From contig CM075203.1 in NCBI GenBank assembly GCA_037577475.1, positions 23,738,266 through 23,802,265 on the forward strand: 64,000 bases of DNA, written 5' to 3'. The DNA comes from Chaunax sp. Z400 (lineage: Eukaryota > Chordata > Actinopteri > Lophiiformes > Chaunacidae). Under the pieces are notes generated by a model. It searched no databases, was not told where the DNA came from, and saw only the letters and a program-made list of their open reading frames with translations. Made by a program: the position numbers and the translations under genes. Of this stretch, positions 23,101 to 33,919 are shown piece by piece (the stretch's first letter is position 1; each line of letters opens with the position of its first letter).

Positions 23101-24088
23101 CTTAATATTTATTCTTTCTTAGTGTATCTTCCTCTTTTTATATAAATGATAATGTAAAGTTGTAAGATATTTGAGTTGGTGTAAATATGTGTTGTAGGTG
23201 CATTTATGTGTGTATGTATAATATATGTATAGAATAATAAGGTATAATCACCATAGTGTATATTATTCATTATATTTTATATGATATTAAATATTATATA
23301 TACTGGATATTATATTACATACATGTATTGTTTAATAGTATATATAATATAGTATAATAAAATATAATATAGTATAATATAATAATATAGTATAGTAATA
23401 CAATCAATGAGTTATGGAGAAGGGGTGGGATTGAAATAGTTTGGACTTCTTCTCACTCCTTTTCGAATATGTAAACAAGTCAAGTGTTTTACATTTCTTG
23501 CTTTATGCTTTTCACTGTCTGTAAATATTATGTCCACTATCTTTACGTATTCGAAATAAACATCTCAATCAATCAATCAAAAAACCTTTGGCTTGTGGCT
23601 GAAGCAGAAGCTCTGGGCTTTTCCTGCTCTAAACTATCCTTATTATATCTGCCTGTAAAAATCAGTCAACCTCTAGATTAACGTTATCAAAACCTATCAT
23701 CACCTGATCAACTAATATGCTTCCAACACTAGAGAGAATAAAATGTACATTTTATGGCTCAGAAAACTCACCATTCTTCCGATGAATGAGGTCCTGAACC
23801 AGCGGTTTGGCCACGTCCTCAAACACGTCCTCCTGACTGGCACCACTGCCAAATACCCCGGAGAATGTGTAGTACTGCATCCATATAGAACACAAAGTAA
23901 AACACAATCAAACAATGATGCCATGAACAGAAATCACTGACAGCCTGTATAGAATTTACACCAACCTTTTCGCGCTGCTCATTTCCGGTAACACCAGGGG
24001 CATTCCGGTCAGCCATCAGAACAGTAGAGGTGTCGCAAAACTCCACAGATTTAAGTTGTTCCAAAACCGGACGAATACGACAAAATAC
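20152..24088 (-). CDS. KIF23-like kinesin motor domain (11 exons, diverged, 3'-truncated)
   Basis: Exons (minus strand, in order): 24,088-23,966; 23,874-23,772; 22,254-22,118; 22,010-21,925; 21,804-21,694; 21,509-21,415; 21,251-21,133; 20,983-20,914; 20,817-20,738; 20,608-20,489; 20,184-20,152. All have AG/GT borders, phases agree at every junction, and the total is 1,077 bases = 359 codons with no stop. Motor motifs: VFCRIRP (residues 1-7), YYTFSGVFG start of exon 2, P-loop GATDSGKT (82-89), FEIYGEYIYDLL (170-181), DADGN after the switch I region, FDGEGNVGLIACVSP, and MTFAED in the last exon. The order and wording best match kinesin-6/KIF23 (MKLP1), which bundles central-spindle microtubules in cytokinesis. 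Switch I (NxxSSRSH in the family) reads REPKFKQSH (229-237), and switch II (DLAGSE) reads DLDGTE (272-277). The start exon lies upstream of 24,088 and was not found. No neck or stalk exons are seen left of 20,152, where reading on gives VTVV then TAG. Confidence 0.85.
22385..23583 (+). mobile_element. LINE 3' end with reverse-transcriptase C-terminus, in a motor-gene intron
   Basis: The plus-strand frame 22,385-23,059 has ENTFLGVTIGDGISWKSHIK, YCSLVLPYLNYCAGIWG, ILQKRAIRVIHNVGY and CGVKQWNS, the C-terminal RT part of a jockey/CR1-group element. Between about 22,735 and 22,860 the expected coding (FTDIVEYQTAQILFKAKNNL) sits in another frame, so two compensating frameshifts are present. The 3' end has AATAAA near 23,555 and a short (ATCA)n tail at 23,563-23,580. 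The 5' part is missing, as usual for target-primed insertion. It lies in the intron between motor exons 2 and 3, opposite strand. Confidence 0.85.
23280..23400. repeat. AT-rich (TATAATATAG)n tract
   Basis: Irregular TATAATATAG repeats inside the 3' untranslated part of the LINE tail, just before TCAATGAGTTATGGAG. Confidence 0.7.
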
Positions 24089-24124
24089 CTATAATACAGA
24101 TGAAAGATGATGAGATACATATCA

Positions 24125-26190
24125 TTGTGTCTTTGTGTGTTTGTGTTTGTGTGTTTGTGTTTGTGTGTTTGTGTGTTTGTGTGTTTGTGTGTTTGTGTTT
24201 GTGTGTTTGTGTTTTCGTGTGTGTTTTTTACTCCAGCTGTGTGTGCGTGTGTGTGTTTTTACTCCAGCTGTGTGCGCGTGTGTGTTTTTTACTCCAGCTG
24301 TGTGTGTGTGTGTGTTTTTACTCCAGCTGTGTGCGTGTGTGTGTTTTTTACTCCAGCTGTGTGTGTGTGTGTGTTTTTACTCCAGCTGTGTGCGCGTGTG
24401 TGTTTTATACTCCAGCTGTGTGTGTGTGTGTGTGTTTTTTACTCCAGCTGTGTGTGCGTGTGTGTGTTTTTTACTCCAGCTGTGTGTGCGTGTGTGTGTT
24501 TTTTACTCCAGCTGTGTGTGTGTGTGTTTTTTACTCCAGCTGTGTGTGCGTGTGTGTGTTTTTTACTCCAGCTGTGTGTGCGTGTGTGTGTTTTTTACTC
24601 CAGCTGTGTGTGTATGCGTGTGTGTGTTTTTTACTCCAGCTGTGTGTGTGTGCGTGTGTGTGTGTGTGTTTTTTACTCCAGCTGTGTGTGTGTGTGTTTT
24701 TTACTCCAGCTGTGTGTGTGTGTGCGTGTGTGTGTTTTTTACTCCAGCTGTGTGTGTGTGTGTTTTATACTCCAGCTGTGTGTGTGTGTGCGTGTGTGTG
24801 TTTTTTACTCCAGCTGTGTGTGTGTGTGCGTGTCTGTTTTTTACTCCAGCTGTGTGCGTGTGTGTGTTTTTTACTCCAGCTGTGTGCGTGTGCGTGTTTT
24901 TTACTCCAGCTGTGTGTGCGTGTGTGTGTGATTTGTACTCCAGCTGTGTGTGTGTTTTTTACTCAAGCTGTGTGTGCGTGTGTGTGTTTTTTACTCCAGC
25001 TGTGTGTGCGTGTGTGTGTGATTTGTACTCCAGCTGTGTGTGTGTGTGCGTGTGTGTGTTTTTTACTCCAGCTGTGTGTGCGTGTGCATGTGTGTGTTTT
25101 TTACTCCAGCTGTGTGTGCGTGTGTGTGTGTGTTTTTTACTCCAGCTGTGTGTGCGTGTGTGTGTGTGTGTGTTTTTTACTCCAGCTGTGTGTGCGTGTG
25201 TGTGTGTGTGTTTTTTACTCCAGCTGTGTGTGCTTGTGTGCGTGTCTGTGTTTTTTACTCCAGCTGTGTGTGCGTGTGCGTGTGTGTGTTTTTACTCCAG
25301 CTGTGTGTGCGTTTGTGTGTGTGTTTTTTACTCCAGCTGTGTGCGTGTGCGTGTGTGTGTGTTTTTACTCCAGCTGTGTGTGCGTGTGTGTTTTTTACTC
25401 CAGCTGTGTGTGCGTGTGTGTGTGTTTTTTACTCTAGCTGTGTGCGTGTGCGTGTGTGTTTTTTACTCTAGCTGTGTGTGCGTGTGTGTGTGTTTTTTAC
25501 TCTAGCTGTGCGTGCGCGTGTGTGTTTTTACTCCAGCTGTGTGTGCGTGTGCGTGTGCGTGTGTGTTTTTACTCCAGCTGTGTGTGCGTGTGCGTGTGTG
25601 TGTTTTTTACTCCAGCTCTGTGTGCGTGTGCGTGTGTGTGTTTTTTACTCCAGCTCTGTGTGCGTGTGCGTGTGTGTGTTTTTTACTCCAGCTGTATGTG
25701 CGTGTGCGTGTGCGTGTGTGTGTTTTTTACTCCAGCTGTGTGTGCGTGTGTGTGTGTTTTTTACTCCAGCTGCGTGTGCGTGTGTGTGTTTTTTACTCCA
25801 GCTGCGTGTGCGTGTGTGTGTTTTTTACTCCAGCTGTGTGTGCGTGTGTGCGCGTGTGTGTGTGTGTTTTTTACTCCAGCTGTGTGTGTGTGCGTGCGCG
25901 TGTGTGTGTGTGTTTTTTACTCCAGCTGTGTGTGCGTGTGTGTGTGTGTGTTTTTTACTCCAGCTGTGTGTGCGTGTGCGTGTGCGTGTGTGTGTGTGTT
26001 TTTTACTCCAGCTGTGTGTGCGTGTGTGTGTGTGTTTTTTACTCCAGCTATGTGTGCGTGCGTGTGTGTGTGTGTTTTTTACTCCAGCTGTGTCTGTGTG
26101 TGTGTGTGTTTTTTACTCCAGCTGTGTGTGTGCGTGTGTGTGTTTTTTACTCCAGCTGTGTGTGCTTGTGTGTGTGTGTTTTTTACTCCA
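24125..26190. repeat. (TG)n minisatellite with TTTTTTACTCCAGCTG units
   Basis: About 100 bases of TTTGTG/TGTG repeats, then about 57 units of TTTTTTACTCCAGCTG followed by 12-40 bases of alternating TG with CG steps. Unit length varies (about 30-46) through the TG part. Three neighbouring units share CTCTAGCTG, and two share CCAGCTCTG. Open frames of several hundred codons (Cys/Val plus FLLQL or YSS) are artefacts. It lies just upstream of motor exon 1 (minus strand), probably inside its first intron. Confidence 0.95.
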
Positions 26191-26640
26191 GCTGTTTCAG
26201 TGTGACAATCTGGTCCATCTCTTATCTTGTGTTGCTTGGAAAGTGTGGCGTTGTTGGTCTGATCTTGTGGCACATCTGTAAGTTTTAAAATCAGACATCT
26301 AAAAGGAGGAAAAAAGTGTCTGGGATCAAATATCTCCTGTTTTTGGATGGATTTGGTTTCAATCTTCAAGTGACTTTCAGAAAATCTGACAACAAGATGA
26401 AGGTTCAAAGGCTCTGAATATCAACATCAAAAGTTTGCTAAATAAATAGCTCAACATGACAGAGGTCTGCTTGGAGAGTTTAAAGACATGACATCAAATC
26501 TTTGATTTTTGAAGCATTCTGTCCTCAAGAAAAACTGAAACTCATACATCCAAAAGTCACTTGTGGTAATTTTATCACCAAATATTCTGACTCCGAGTCA
26601 TAATTTGTATTTGCTAATTTTATGTGTTGTTCTGTCTCCC
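26191..26640. other. No recognisable gene
   Basis: Unique sequence between the TG minisatellite and the promoter-like element at 26,640. A missing first exon of the motor gene might lie here on the minus strand, but I cannot identify one. Confidence 0.5.
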
Positions 26641-26815
26641 TGAATGGGGGAGGCGCTGTCACTTTGTTCTGTGCTCTTTAGGAGTTGCAGGTGGAGGCTG
26701 CTGATTGGACAGGAGACTGATGGCAAAGCCTTTAAAAAGGCACCTGTGGCTCCTCTTCTCCTCTTTCAAACTGACCAGGCTGCTGTGTGATGATGACCTT
26801 TTTTTGTTGGGTAAG
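26641..26815 (+). promoter_or_regulatory. Element shared with R1, with CCAAT box and TATA-like sequence
   Basis: 26,693-26,724 is the same 32-base block as in all four R1 copies (505-536 and partners), including GCTGATTGGAC (an inverted CCAAT box) and preceded by a splice-acceptor-like CTCTTTAG. Downstream are TTTAAAAAGG at 26,729-26,738 and a donor-like GGGTAAGT near 26,808-26,815. Either an exon piece or a promoter with first exon could explain it. Confidence 0.4.
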
Positions 26816-27369
26816 TATTTATTATGATTGTTTTTTTCTGGTTTTTCTTTAATCAACTAAACAAGTGTATAAAAAATATGTTCAATGCTGATCTGTTGAC
26901 GTTCAACTACCTTTTAAATACAAAGAAATATCAGCATAAAGCTCTTGGTTGAAGAGTCAGGTGTTTTATTTGTTTTCACTGTAGTCTGTCCTTCATTAGA
27001 AAGAAACCGTGTAAAAATAAAATCTCCTAATGTTGCATTAATCGATGATTTATTGTCTCGCCAATTAAACCATCTGACTCACGTGTCAGGGAGAGACTCA
27101 AAAAAATGAATCATGGCCTAGTTTAATATTAAGTAATTATATCTATTTGATTTTATGTAAATAATCATATTTTGAAAATGTATGCATTCAAATGACATAG
27201 AATCAGCATGAATCTGTTAATTATGAAAACAATTCAATTTAATTAGTTAGAAAATATGAAAAAGGTTTAAATATGTTTTGCTATAGAACAAGCATGATTC
27301 AATTGGTTAAAATTTATGAGATTGGTTTGCATATCATTTTCAGGAAATTAGATCGTTTTACAGGGGAAA

Positions 27370-27377
27370 TGACGTCA
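27370..27377 (+). promoter_or_regulatory. Perfect CRE palindrome TGACGTCA
   Basis: TGACGTCA at 27,370-27,377, with a second CRE-type TTACGTCA at 27,519-27,526. They lie about 250 and 100 bases upstream of the exon at about 27,600-27,717, consistent with a CREB/ATF-responsive promoter for the small plus-strand gene (inference). Confidence 0.5.
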
Positions 27378-27599
27378 CAGGTCTGACTGACTCAACAATT
27401 TTGAACCTTTACCTGTTGGCCTGCATCAGACCAGAGAGTGTTAAATTTAGTCCGGATTCACCCAGTCTTCAATTTAACCCGCATGGTGCTATTTATATCA
27501 GCTAAGCGCTCTTTGTTTTTACGTCACGCTATTAAAACGAGTCAGTATTTTGAAAACGCGTCGGACTTCAGCCATTGACGACAACAACTGCGCGGTTCA

Positions 27600-27717
27600 T
27601 TTTGAAGTAACGTCGAAGGAGCCGTGGATGGCGGGTTGTTCCACCGTATTTGGCTTTGGCGGACTCGGATTCTCTGACCTGCTGTGTTACAAGAGGTTGT
27701 TCAGAATCGGAGCTACC
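27600..27717 (+). other. Probable 5' exon of the plus-strand gene
   Basis: A GC-richer patch ending in a strong donor ACC/GTAAGT at 27,717/27,718. It contains an ATG at 27,628 with 30 open codons (MAGCSTVFGF start), but joining it to the next exon (28,081) leads to a stop soon after, so it would be an upstream open frame or untranslated. The left edge of the exon is not determined. Confidence 0.45.
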
Positions 27718-28129
27718 GTAAGTAATTAATCACAATGTATTTGTAAGTTTTTACAAGTAAAATCCTACATTTCAAATTGTTTGAGCAGAATTATGAAATA
27801 TAAAATAAATGTACTTCCACCTTAGTAGGCCTTGGTTTAGTTAAATTAGCTTTTAAGTAACTGGATTGTACATATTAAAATTTAATTTTTATTGTATTGA
27901 AGTGTTTTTTCATTGTGCTATTGATCATTAAGCTTAGGATCCAGGTAGGCCTACTGCTTCCCAACATGGCAGGTAACAGAATCTGATGGGTTACAACATT
28001 GAAAACGTTTTTAAAAAAGAGTAGAGGGTGATTTTGGTAATACAATGTGTTTAATGCATGTTGTTTTTGTCTTTCTACAGATTCAGAATTCTTTGAAGCA
28101 TAACATTACGCTGATTTTGGACATCGTCT

Positions 28130-30238
28130 ATGCAGGGGGAACCTCTTGGATTTTGTAAGTATGTAGGCTAAAAAGGCACTGAGCATGATAATACATAGAA
28201 AGTTAAATACATCAGATGACTAAGGATGAAACATATTTTGAATCAACAGTACAAGCATTAACATGAGCAACATTAGCATGTCTACTGCATACTTAAAAAA
28301 CATATTTGCATTGTTTGACCTAGGGTTTGATATGTTTTTGCAGGTAGTGTGCTGTAAATCATATTTGGTTTTTTGTTTTTTTTAAAGGAGATTGCTAGTG
28401 TTTTGTTTTTCTATCCGTATGTTCTTCTCCACAACTGATAAATTCCTCTTTTCCTTTGTTCACAGATGCTGTATGTAAATGTGGCAGTGGCATCTCAAGT
28501 GTGTGGCATCACAGTATCTTCCAGGTATGAGCTGCTAAAAACATTTCAGGCTGAAGCATATCCTCTATGGCCGCAATAGCCGGTATCCATGCATATATGT
28601 AGATTGTCCATGTACATTTTCAAGTTGGAAAACCCTTTTAAGGCACATATGATACAACTGCTCAATGCTGTGATTAATGTATTTTTTTCTTTTCAGAATG
28701 AAGACCTACACACCAAACGAGGCTGTGTCCTGAGGAGCTCAGGTGTCCACCTTAATGAAGACATGGAGACACTGGTCAAGGAATACGTGGTGAGTGTTTG
28801 GCAACCTACTGTCTTAATTTTGTATATGTGTTGTGGATATATTTTCATTGATAGTTTTGTTACTTTCCTCAAAGGCACCCCAGTCTAGCTTTGCCTATGT
28901 GCATGAAGTGTGTACTAAAAGACTGAACTATGCAGCTATCAGTGTGGAGCATTATTGATCTTATAAACCAAACGAGAAGCTTCTCACATGTAAATGACTC
29001 TGGAAAATATGAAGCAATTGGTAATACAAAGTGTACATTTTGGAGTAAAAATAGGGAGTAAGGAGTAAAATATGAACTATTAGAGTAAAATTTGATATAT
29101 ACAAGATAATAGTCCGAGTCAATTCATATTCACCAAATTTGGATTAAATAACAGGCTTCCTTTTTCATAATTATATTGTATCACACGATAACTCAAACTA
29201 TTTCATGTATCATTTTCAGATTTTATACCCTCATAGACCTTAGTGCAAGGAAGAACTGGGTTGATTTAGGGAAAGGTTGGTTCCATATTTCTGACACTTG
29301 GGAGAGTTTTATCTCAGAAATATAGGGGCCTTAATTTCTCAACCGTTCCTCTGATTTTGTCCAAATTTGGTGCAATTTGAGGAGGTCTATCTTGTATTTA
29401 TTTGTATATGTTTAATTTTAGTCTAATAGTTCATATTTTACTCACTAGGAGGAGCTTTTTTTAATGAAAAACACTGTTTTTCAGACATAACTTCACATTT
29501 AATTTTAGGAGTTCAATCAGGGGAATTGCTTGTACAATGGAGGGGGATTGGCTTTCGGGGATATACCCTTGCTGTCTGGATAACAGCGTAGGCCTAGTTT
29601 ACCAAAGTAAACTGTGGGGGAGTATTTAACTTTTTGAAGGATCACAATGTAGTTTTTGTTGGCTTGCAGGTTTACTAAAGTACTCTTGGTGGCAAACTTT
29701 ATAGGCAGCAATGGTAAGTTGAGGTCATTGCAAACTGGTTTGACAGAAATGAAAGGCCAGTTATTGGGTCTTCCTGACTGTTTTGTGTGGTTTTGAAATC
29801 GTGGCGTTATTTTGCATTTGAATGGTTCAACATATTTGTAAGTTTGTGAAACAGTGTGCCTTAAATTCTGAATATCCCAATGTGATCAGCAGCTCATTGT
29901 TCTCTTTGTTTGTCCTCCAGGACAGTGAACCCAGAGAGGCTGAGGCGCTGATTCCTGAGACAACGATGGGCATACATGTTATTCGGGTGGAGGGCGCTAG
30001 TCCTGAAGACAAACCTGCAGATGTAGGTGTTGTGCTTGAAGGCACTGAAGTTCTGCAGAACCTTCAGAGTGTCACCCATGGATGTGTGATGCTCTTTGGA
30101 CTCATTTATGCACTGAACTTAAGCTATCCAAAGGACCTGAAGTGCCTTTTCGAAGTGTTTCAGAAAGTCCTCACGGAACTGGACACGACCAAGCTTTCAC
30201 CAAAAGTCCAAGCACTGAAAATTAAGATGCTCCGGTAA
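28130..30238 (+). CDS. Small four-exon gene, C-terminal block of a fish-expanded uncharacterised family
   Basis: Coding exons 28,130-28,154, 28,466-28,524, 28,697-28,789 and 29,921-30,238 (TAA at 30,236-30,238) join in frame with clean AG/GT borders to give 164 residues. The untranslated part of exon 2 starts at 28,081 after TTTCTACAG. The start MQGEPLGF is in weak context and is the least certain part. The last exon (106 codons with stop) contains MLFGLIYALNLSYPKDLKCL and LSPKVQALKIKM, a signature I remember from a large set of uncharacterised teleost proteins that usually have a longer N-terminal part. No catalytic motif is visible. It may be a 5'-shortened family member. CRE-like sites lie upstream. 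It is outside the duplicated blocks. Confidence 0.55.
28790..29920 (+). other. Intron of the small plus-strand gene
   Basis: Bounded by GTG/GTGAGT at 28,789/28,790 and CTCCAG at 29,920. AT-rich. No other gene is recognised. Confidence 0.55.
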
Positions 30239-31663
30239 TGGAGTTTTCCCTCTGTGGTTGACTTGTTGTAAGTACTTGTTCACTTAGTTTCCAACAAAAG
30301 TAGTTATTGTTACAGGCCTAGATGGCCTGTTTGGTCAACACTGTTTTGTCTGTGAGGTGTTTCAGTTAACAGAGTGATGGTTATTCAACCTTGCTTGCAG
30401 TTCTTGAAAGAGTTTACAGTACACTAGAAGTCAAAATGTGTGGTGGTGAATAAGAGTTTTTTAAGTAAGTATAATACACCTTGTTTAGCTTTAGGTACTG
30501 TGTTGTTGTATTCCCACAATGTTAATTAAGGTTTTATTCTAAGTCACATGACCGCACGATCCAGAAGTTAAGGTAAGCGTAACGTGTCAGATGAAAACAA
30601 CAAATGAAATGTTTGTGTTTTAAATCTGTTCTATTCTTTAAATGCAGTATTAGAAAAGGCGCACCCAGGGATGCATCATTTTATGTGTCCTTTGTTAACA
30701 CTTCTGTTGTGTTGTGGTTTTGCAGCACATTTTCTAAATGCTGTGCATGTGTTGTCAAATTGATGTCTTCTTAATTTTCTTGTGTTTTGTCTATTTGCAT
30801 GTGGTTTCTTAAGTTGCAGCTCGTTTGCCCTTGTGCGCCACTGTAGTATTGACTGATCCAAAACCAAAAAAGATGGCACTCTATTTTTATATGTATATTT
30901 TGCGATACATGTTTTTATTGGGATTTGAAGGCATTTCATATTATGAGTTTTGCACTGGAGTCCACAACAAACAAACTGTGAAACAAGTTTATTGGTGGTC
31001 TGACTGTTCTTGTATGTATTTTAATAACAGATTGTAAATGTATGGTGAACAGAAAAAATATATAATTTTTAAAAAAATATAATTAAAACAAAAAATTAAA
31101 TTGGGTTTATTTAAAAAAAGTATATAAATAGAATGCATTTAGAATAAATTCAGTTTATTGCATAAACATAGTTATTAAGTATTTTAAAGACATTAAACGT
31201 ATTCATTCTGATTAATAAGCATATTTGTATTGAATTGAAACAAATTGCATTTATTGAATAAAAATACATAAAGCTGTTTATTATGTATTTAAAACACATA
31301 AAGTTTATTCGAACTATTACATAAATCTCACTTTTACTTATTTCATTCATGTTTTAGTGACAAATATGAATCGCATAAAGTTTATTAGTTTATTTATGTT
31401 GAAATTATGTAATTGAAATTCATGGAAAATTTACATGTAATTAAAATACATAAATCTTAAGAATTAGGCTTAGATATTTCTGTGAGTGAGGTGACTTTTT
31501 GCCGTTCATTACGCACGTTTTCCTTTCTCCGACTGTCAGTTAAGCAGACAGGGTGAGAGACGGGCAAATCAACCCTTCATCTCGGCGTTATGTGGGTCCT
31601 TTCTATCTCTGAAAAATCATTCTGTGGGTCTGATATCTTGGTGTAGTGAGTTTTACGCGTGAC
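30239..31663. other. 3' flank of the small gene and unique DNA before block B
   Basis: Probable 3' untranslated region followed by a very AT-rich part (31,030-31,460) with several AATAAA-like signals. One of these near 31,235-31,265 could serve as a polyadenylation signal. GC rises again at 31,500-31,663 just before R1 copy 3. No gene recognised. Confidence 0.5.
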
Positions 31664-32840
31664 ACGGCGCACAGTTAGAGGAGTTGTGCGGGATCGACTG
31701 CCTTCTGACGGGCTTGATTTTGTACTTGTGAATGATTTGGCTTTAAAAACCGTGTTTCCCGATTCCACAGAATGAAAAGTAAAAGAAAATCCTACTGTTG
31801 TCGCTCCTGCTGCCCCGACTCGTCCTGTCCTCCTGCGTGCGCCATTACGCTGCCAAGTGTCCCAAATGAGTTCATGTGACGCAACAGAGATCCCGTTTTT
31901 GCAGAGTGGCTCATAGTTTAGGTAACATTTGTTGGTCGGTTTTTCCCTGTTGCTGTGAACACATCTCAGACCCTCGTGGAGAAAAACGTCTCACTGCTCA
32001 GATAATTAGCTTTTCTGCATTTGAAGTGTTGCTAGCAGTTAAAAAAAAAATCAAACAAAATCATGCAAGATGTTCTCAGTCTGACAAAAAGACAGATAAA
32101 ATTGGTCTACTTGTATTTGCTATTTAGTTTTTTTTTGTTCTCCTGATGCTGGCACTTTGTTCTGTTGTTTCAGAGTTACACCTGGAGGCTGCTGATTGGA
32201 CAGGAGACTGATGGCGCCTCATTAACACAGCTGTGGATCCCATCAGTGACTCCTCCTCTTCCTGTCTGCCTCATCACTTTGTGCTAATTGGTGATTAGAT
32301 GATTGTTGTAGTGAAGTTTCTTTTGTATATATTGTAAATATTCTGTATTGCTGTAACAGGAAGGAAACCCTTTTTGATTTTCTCTTTTTTATGTTTGGAA
32401 GTGAAGTTTCATGTATTTTCTGTCCTTCACTTTGTTAAATGAAGTTGCTGTAAACATTTGAAACTTGTATCTTTGTAAAGAAATGTAAATAAATCCTGTT
32501 TGGACTTGATTGTTGTGACACTGGTCATCCTTGGAGTTTGGAAAGAGGAGTCACATTTTTATGCTATGGTCAGGTTTCCTCTAGACTGGACAGAACAATT
32601 GTTCCTGTTCTACTTCTGACATTTCAAACTTCAGAGGACAAAACGCAGAGACTCATCTGAACATCAGGATTTGAACCGTCAACCTCAGACTCTTGAAGCT
32701 CAGCTGTGTCAAACAGAAGCTACATTTTGAAAGAACGAGACAGCCGGGATTCGAACCTGCTTTCCAGGATTGCGGGTCAGGATCCCACCTCCCTGAGCTA
32801 AAACTTTTTTTGCGCAAATGTTATATTTATCATCGTCAAT
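31664..32840 (+). repeat. R1 repeat, copy 3
   Basis: Partner of copy 1 at offset 31,679. Its left boundary is visible: unique sequence to 31,663, then the ACGGCGCACAG start shared with the 9,684 and 41,454 copies. The open frame reads through to the same TGA after the DLALKNVFPDSTE ending. Confidence 0.9.
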
Positions 32841-33283
32841 ACTGAGGCAAAAACACTTAAAAGACACCTAAGTGCTGGGATTTGATCCTAAACTGCCAAC
32901 CATCTAACGCCTGTAGCTCATCTCACTGAGCTATACCTCCAGCTCTATAGAATGTGGTCGGAAGTTCTATTTATTATTCACACTGCACTGGAAAAAAACT
33001 CTAAATGTGGGAACTGAGTTTTGAATCCATAAACTCATAACACTAAGTGTCTGCAGCTTATCCTTCTGAGCTCTACCTGTAGCTCTTTTGAGGAGAAACA
33101 CTTTGAGAACATCAGGATCTGATCTTGTTGATCTGAGGATCTTGAGGATCTGTCATGTCTGAGTATGTGTAAAAAATGAAATGGTTCCTAAAGCATTGGT
33201 AGAGTGTTGCCATCACGCCATCTACAGAAGTACTCTGATGACAGGGTTATAGTGGGATGTCTGACAGGGGGAGAGGAGGGAGA

Positions 33284-33579
33284 GTAGGGGAGTGTCTTTG
33301 GAGCTTTTGTAGACTGGTGTGAAAATAACCACCTGTTACTGAACATTGAGAAAACAAAGGAGCTGGTGGTTGACTTCAGAAAGTGGAAGTCACCTCTTAT
33401 TCCTGTCTCAATCCGGGGTGGATGGACATCGACATGGTTCAGTCCTACAAATACCTGGGAATGTACCTGGACCATAAACGCACCACACTTACAAGAAGGG
33501 CCTGAACTGACTTTACTCTCTTAGGAAGCTCAGGTCCTTCAGTGTTTCCGTTAACATTCTGAACATTTTTTATCAGAAA
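33284..33579 (+). mobile_element. LINE reverse-transcriptase fragment, copy B
   Basis: Exact-offset partner (31,679) of the fragment at 1,605-1,900, with the same reading-frame damage. Insertion and decay therefore predate the block duplication. Confidence 0.7.
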
Positions 33580-33919
33580 AATTGCACGCTCCCTCAAAAC
33601 TTGCGACATCTGTGGCATTGTGCTGTGTGATGAAACTGCACATTTTAGAGTGGCCTTTTATTGTGAGCAACCTAAGGCACACCTGTGCAATAATCATGCT
33701 GTCTAATCAGCATCTTGATATGCCACACCTGTCAGGTGGATGGATTATCTCGGCAAAGGAGAAGTGCTCACTAACACAGATTTAAACAAGTTTGTGAACA
33801 AAATTTGAGAGAAACAGGCCTTTTGTGTGCATAGAAAATTTTTGATTTTTGCTTTCAACACATGAAAAATTGGAGCTAAAACAAAAGTGTTGCGTTTATA
33901 TTTTTGTAGGGTATAGTTT
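33569..33919 (+). mobile_element. Tc1/mariner-like DNA transposon remnant, copy B
   Basis: Partner of 1,890-2,240 at offset 31,679, with the same end and the same missing left terminus. Confidence 0.55.

Noticed and set aside
24100..26288. Cys/Val-rich proteins of 250-450 residues
   Set aside because: Translations of the TG minisatellite, open in all three plus frames, so not coding.
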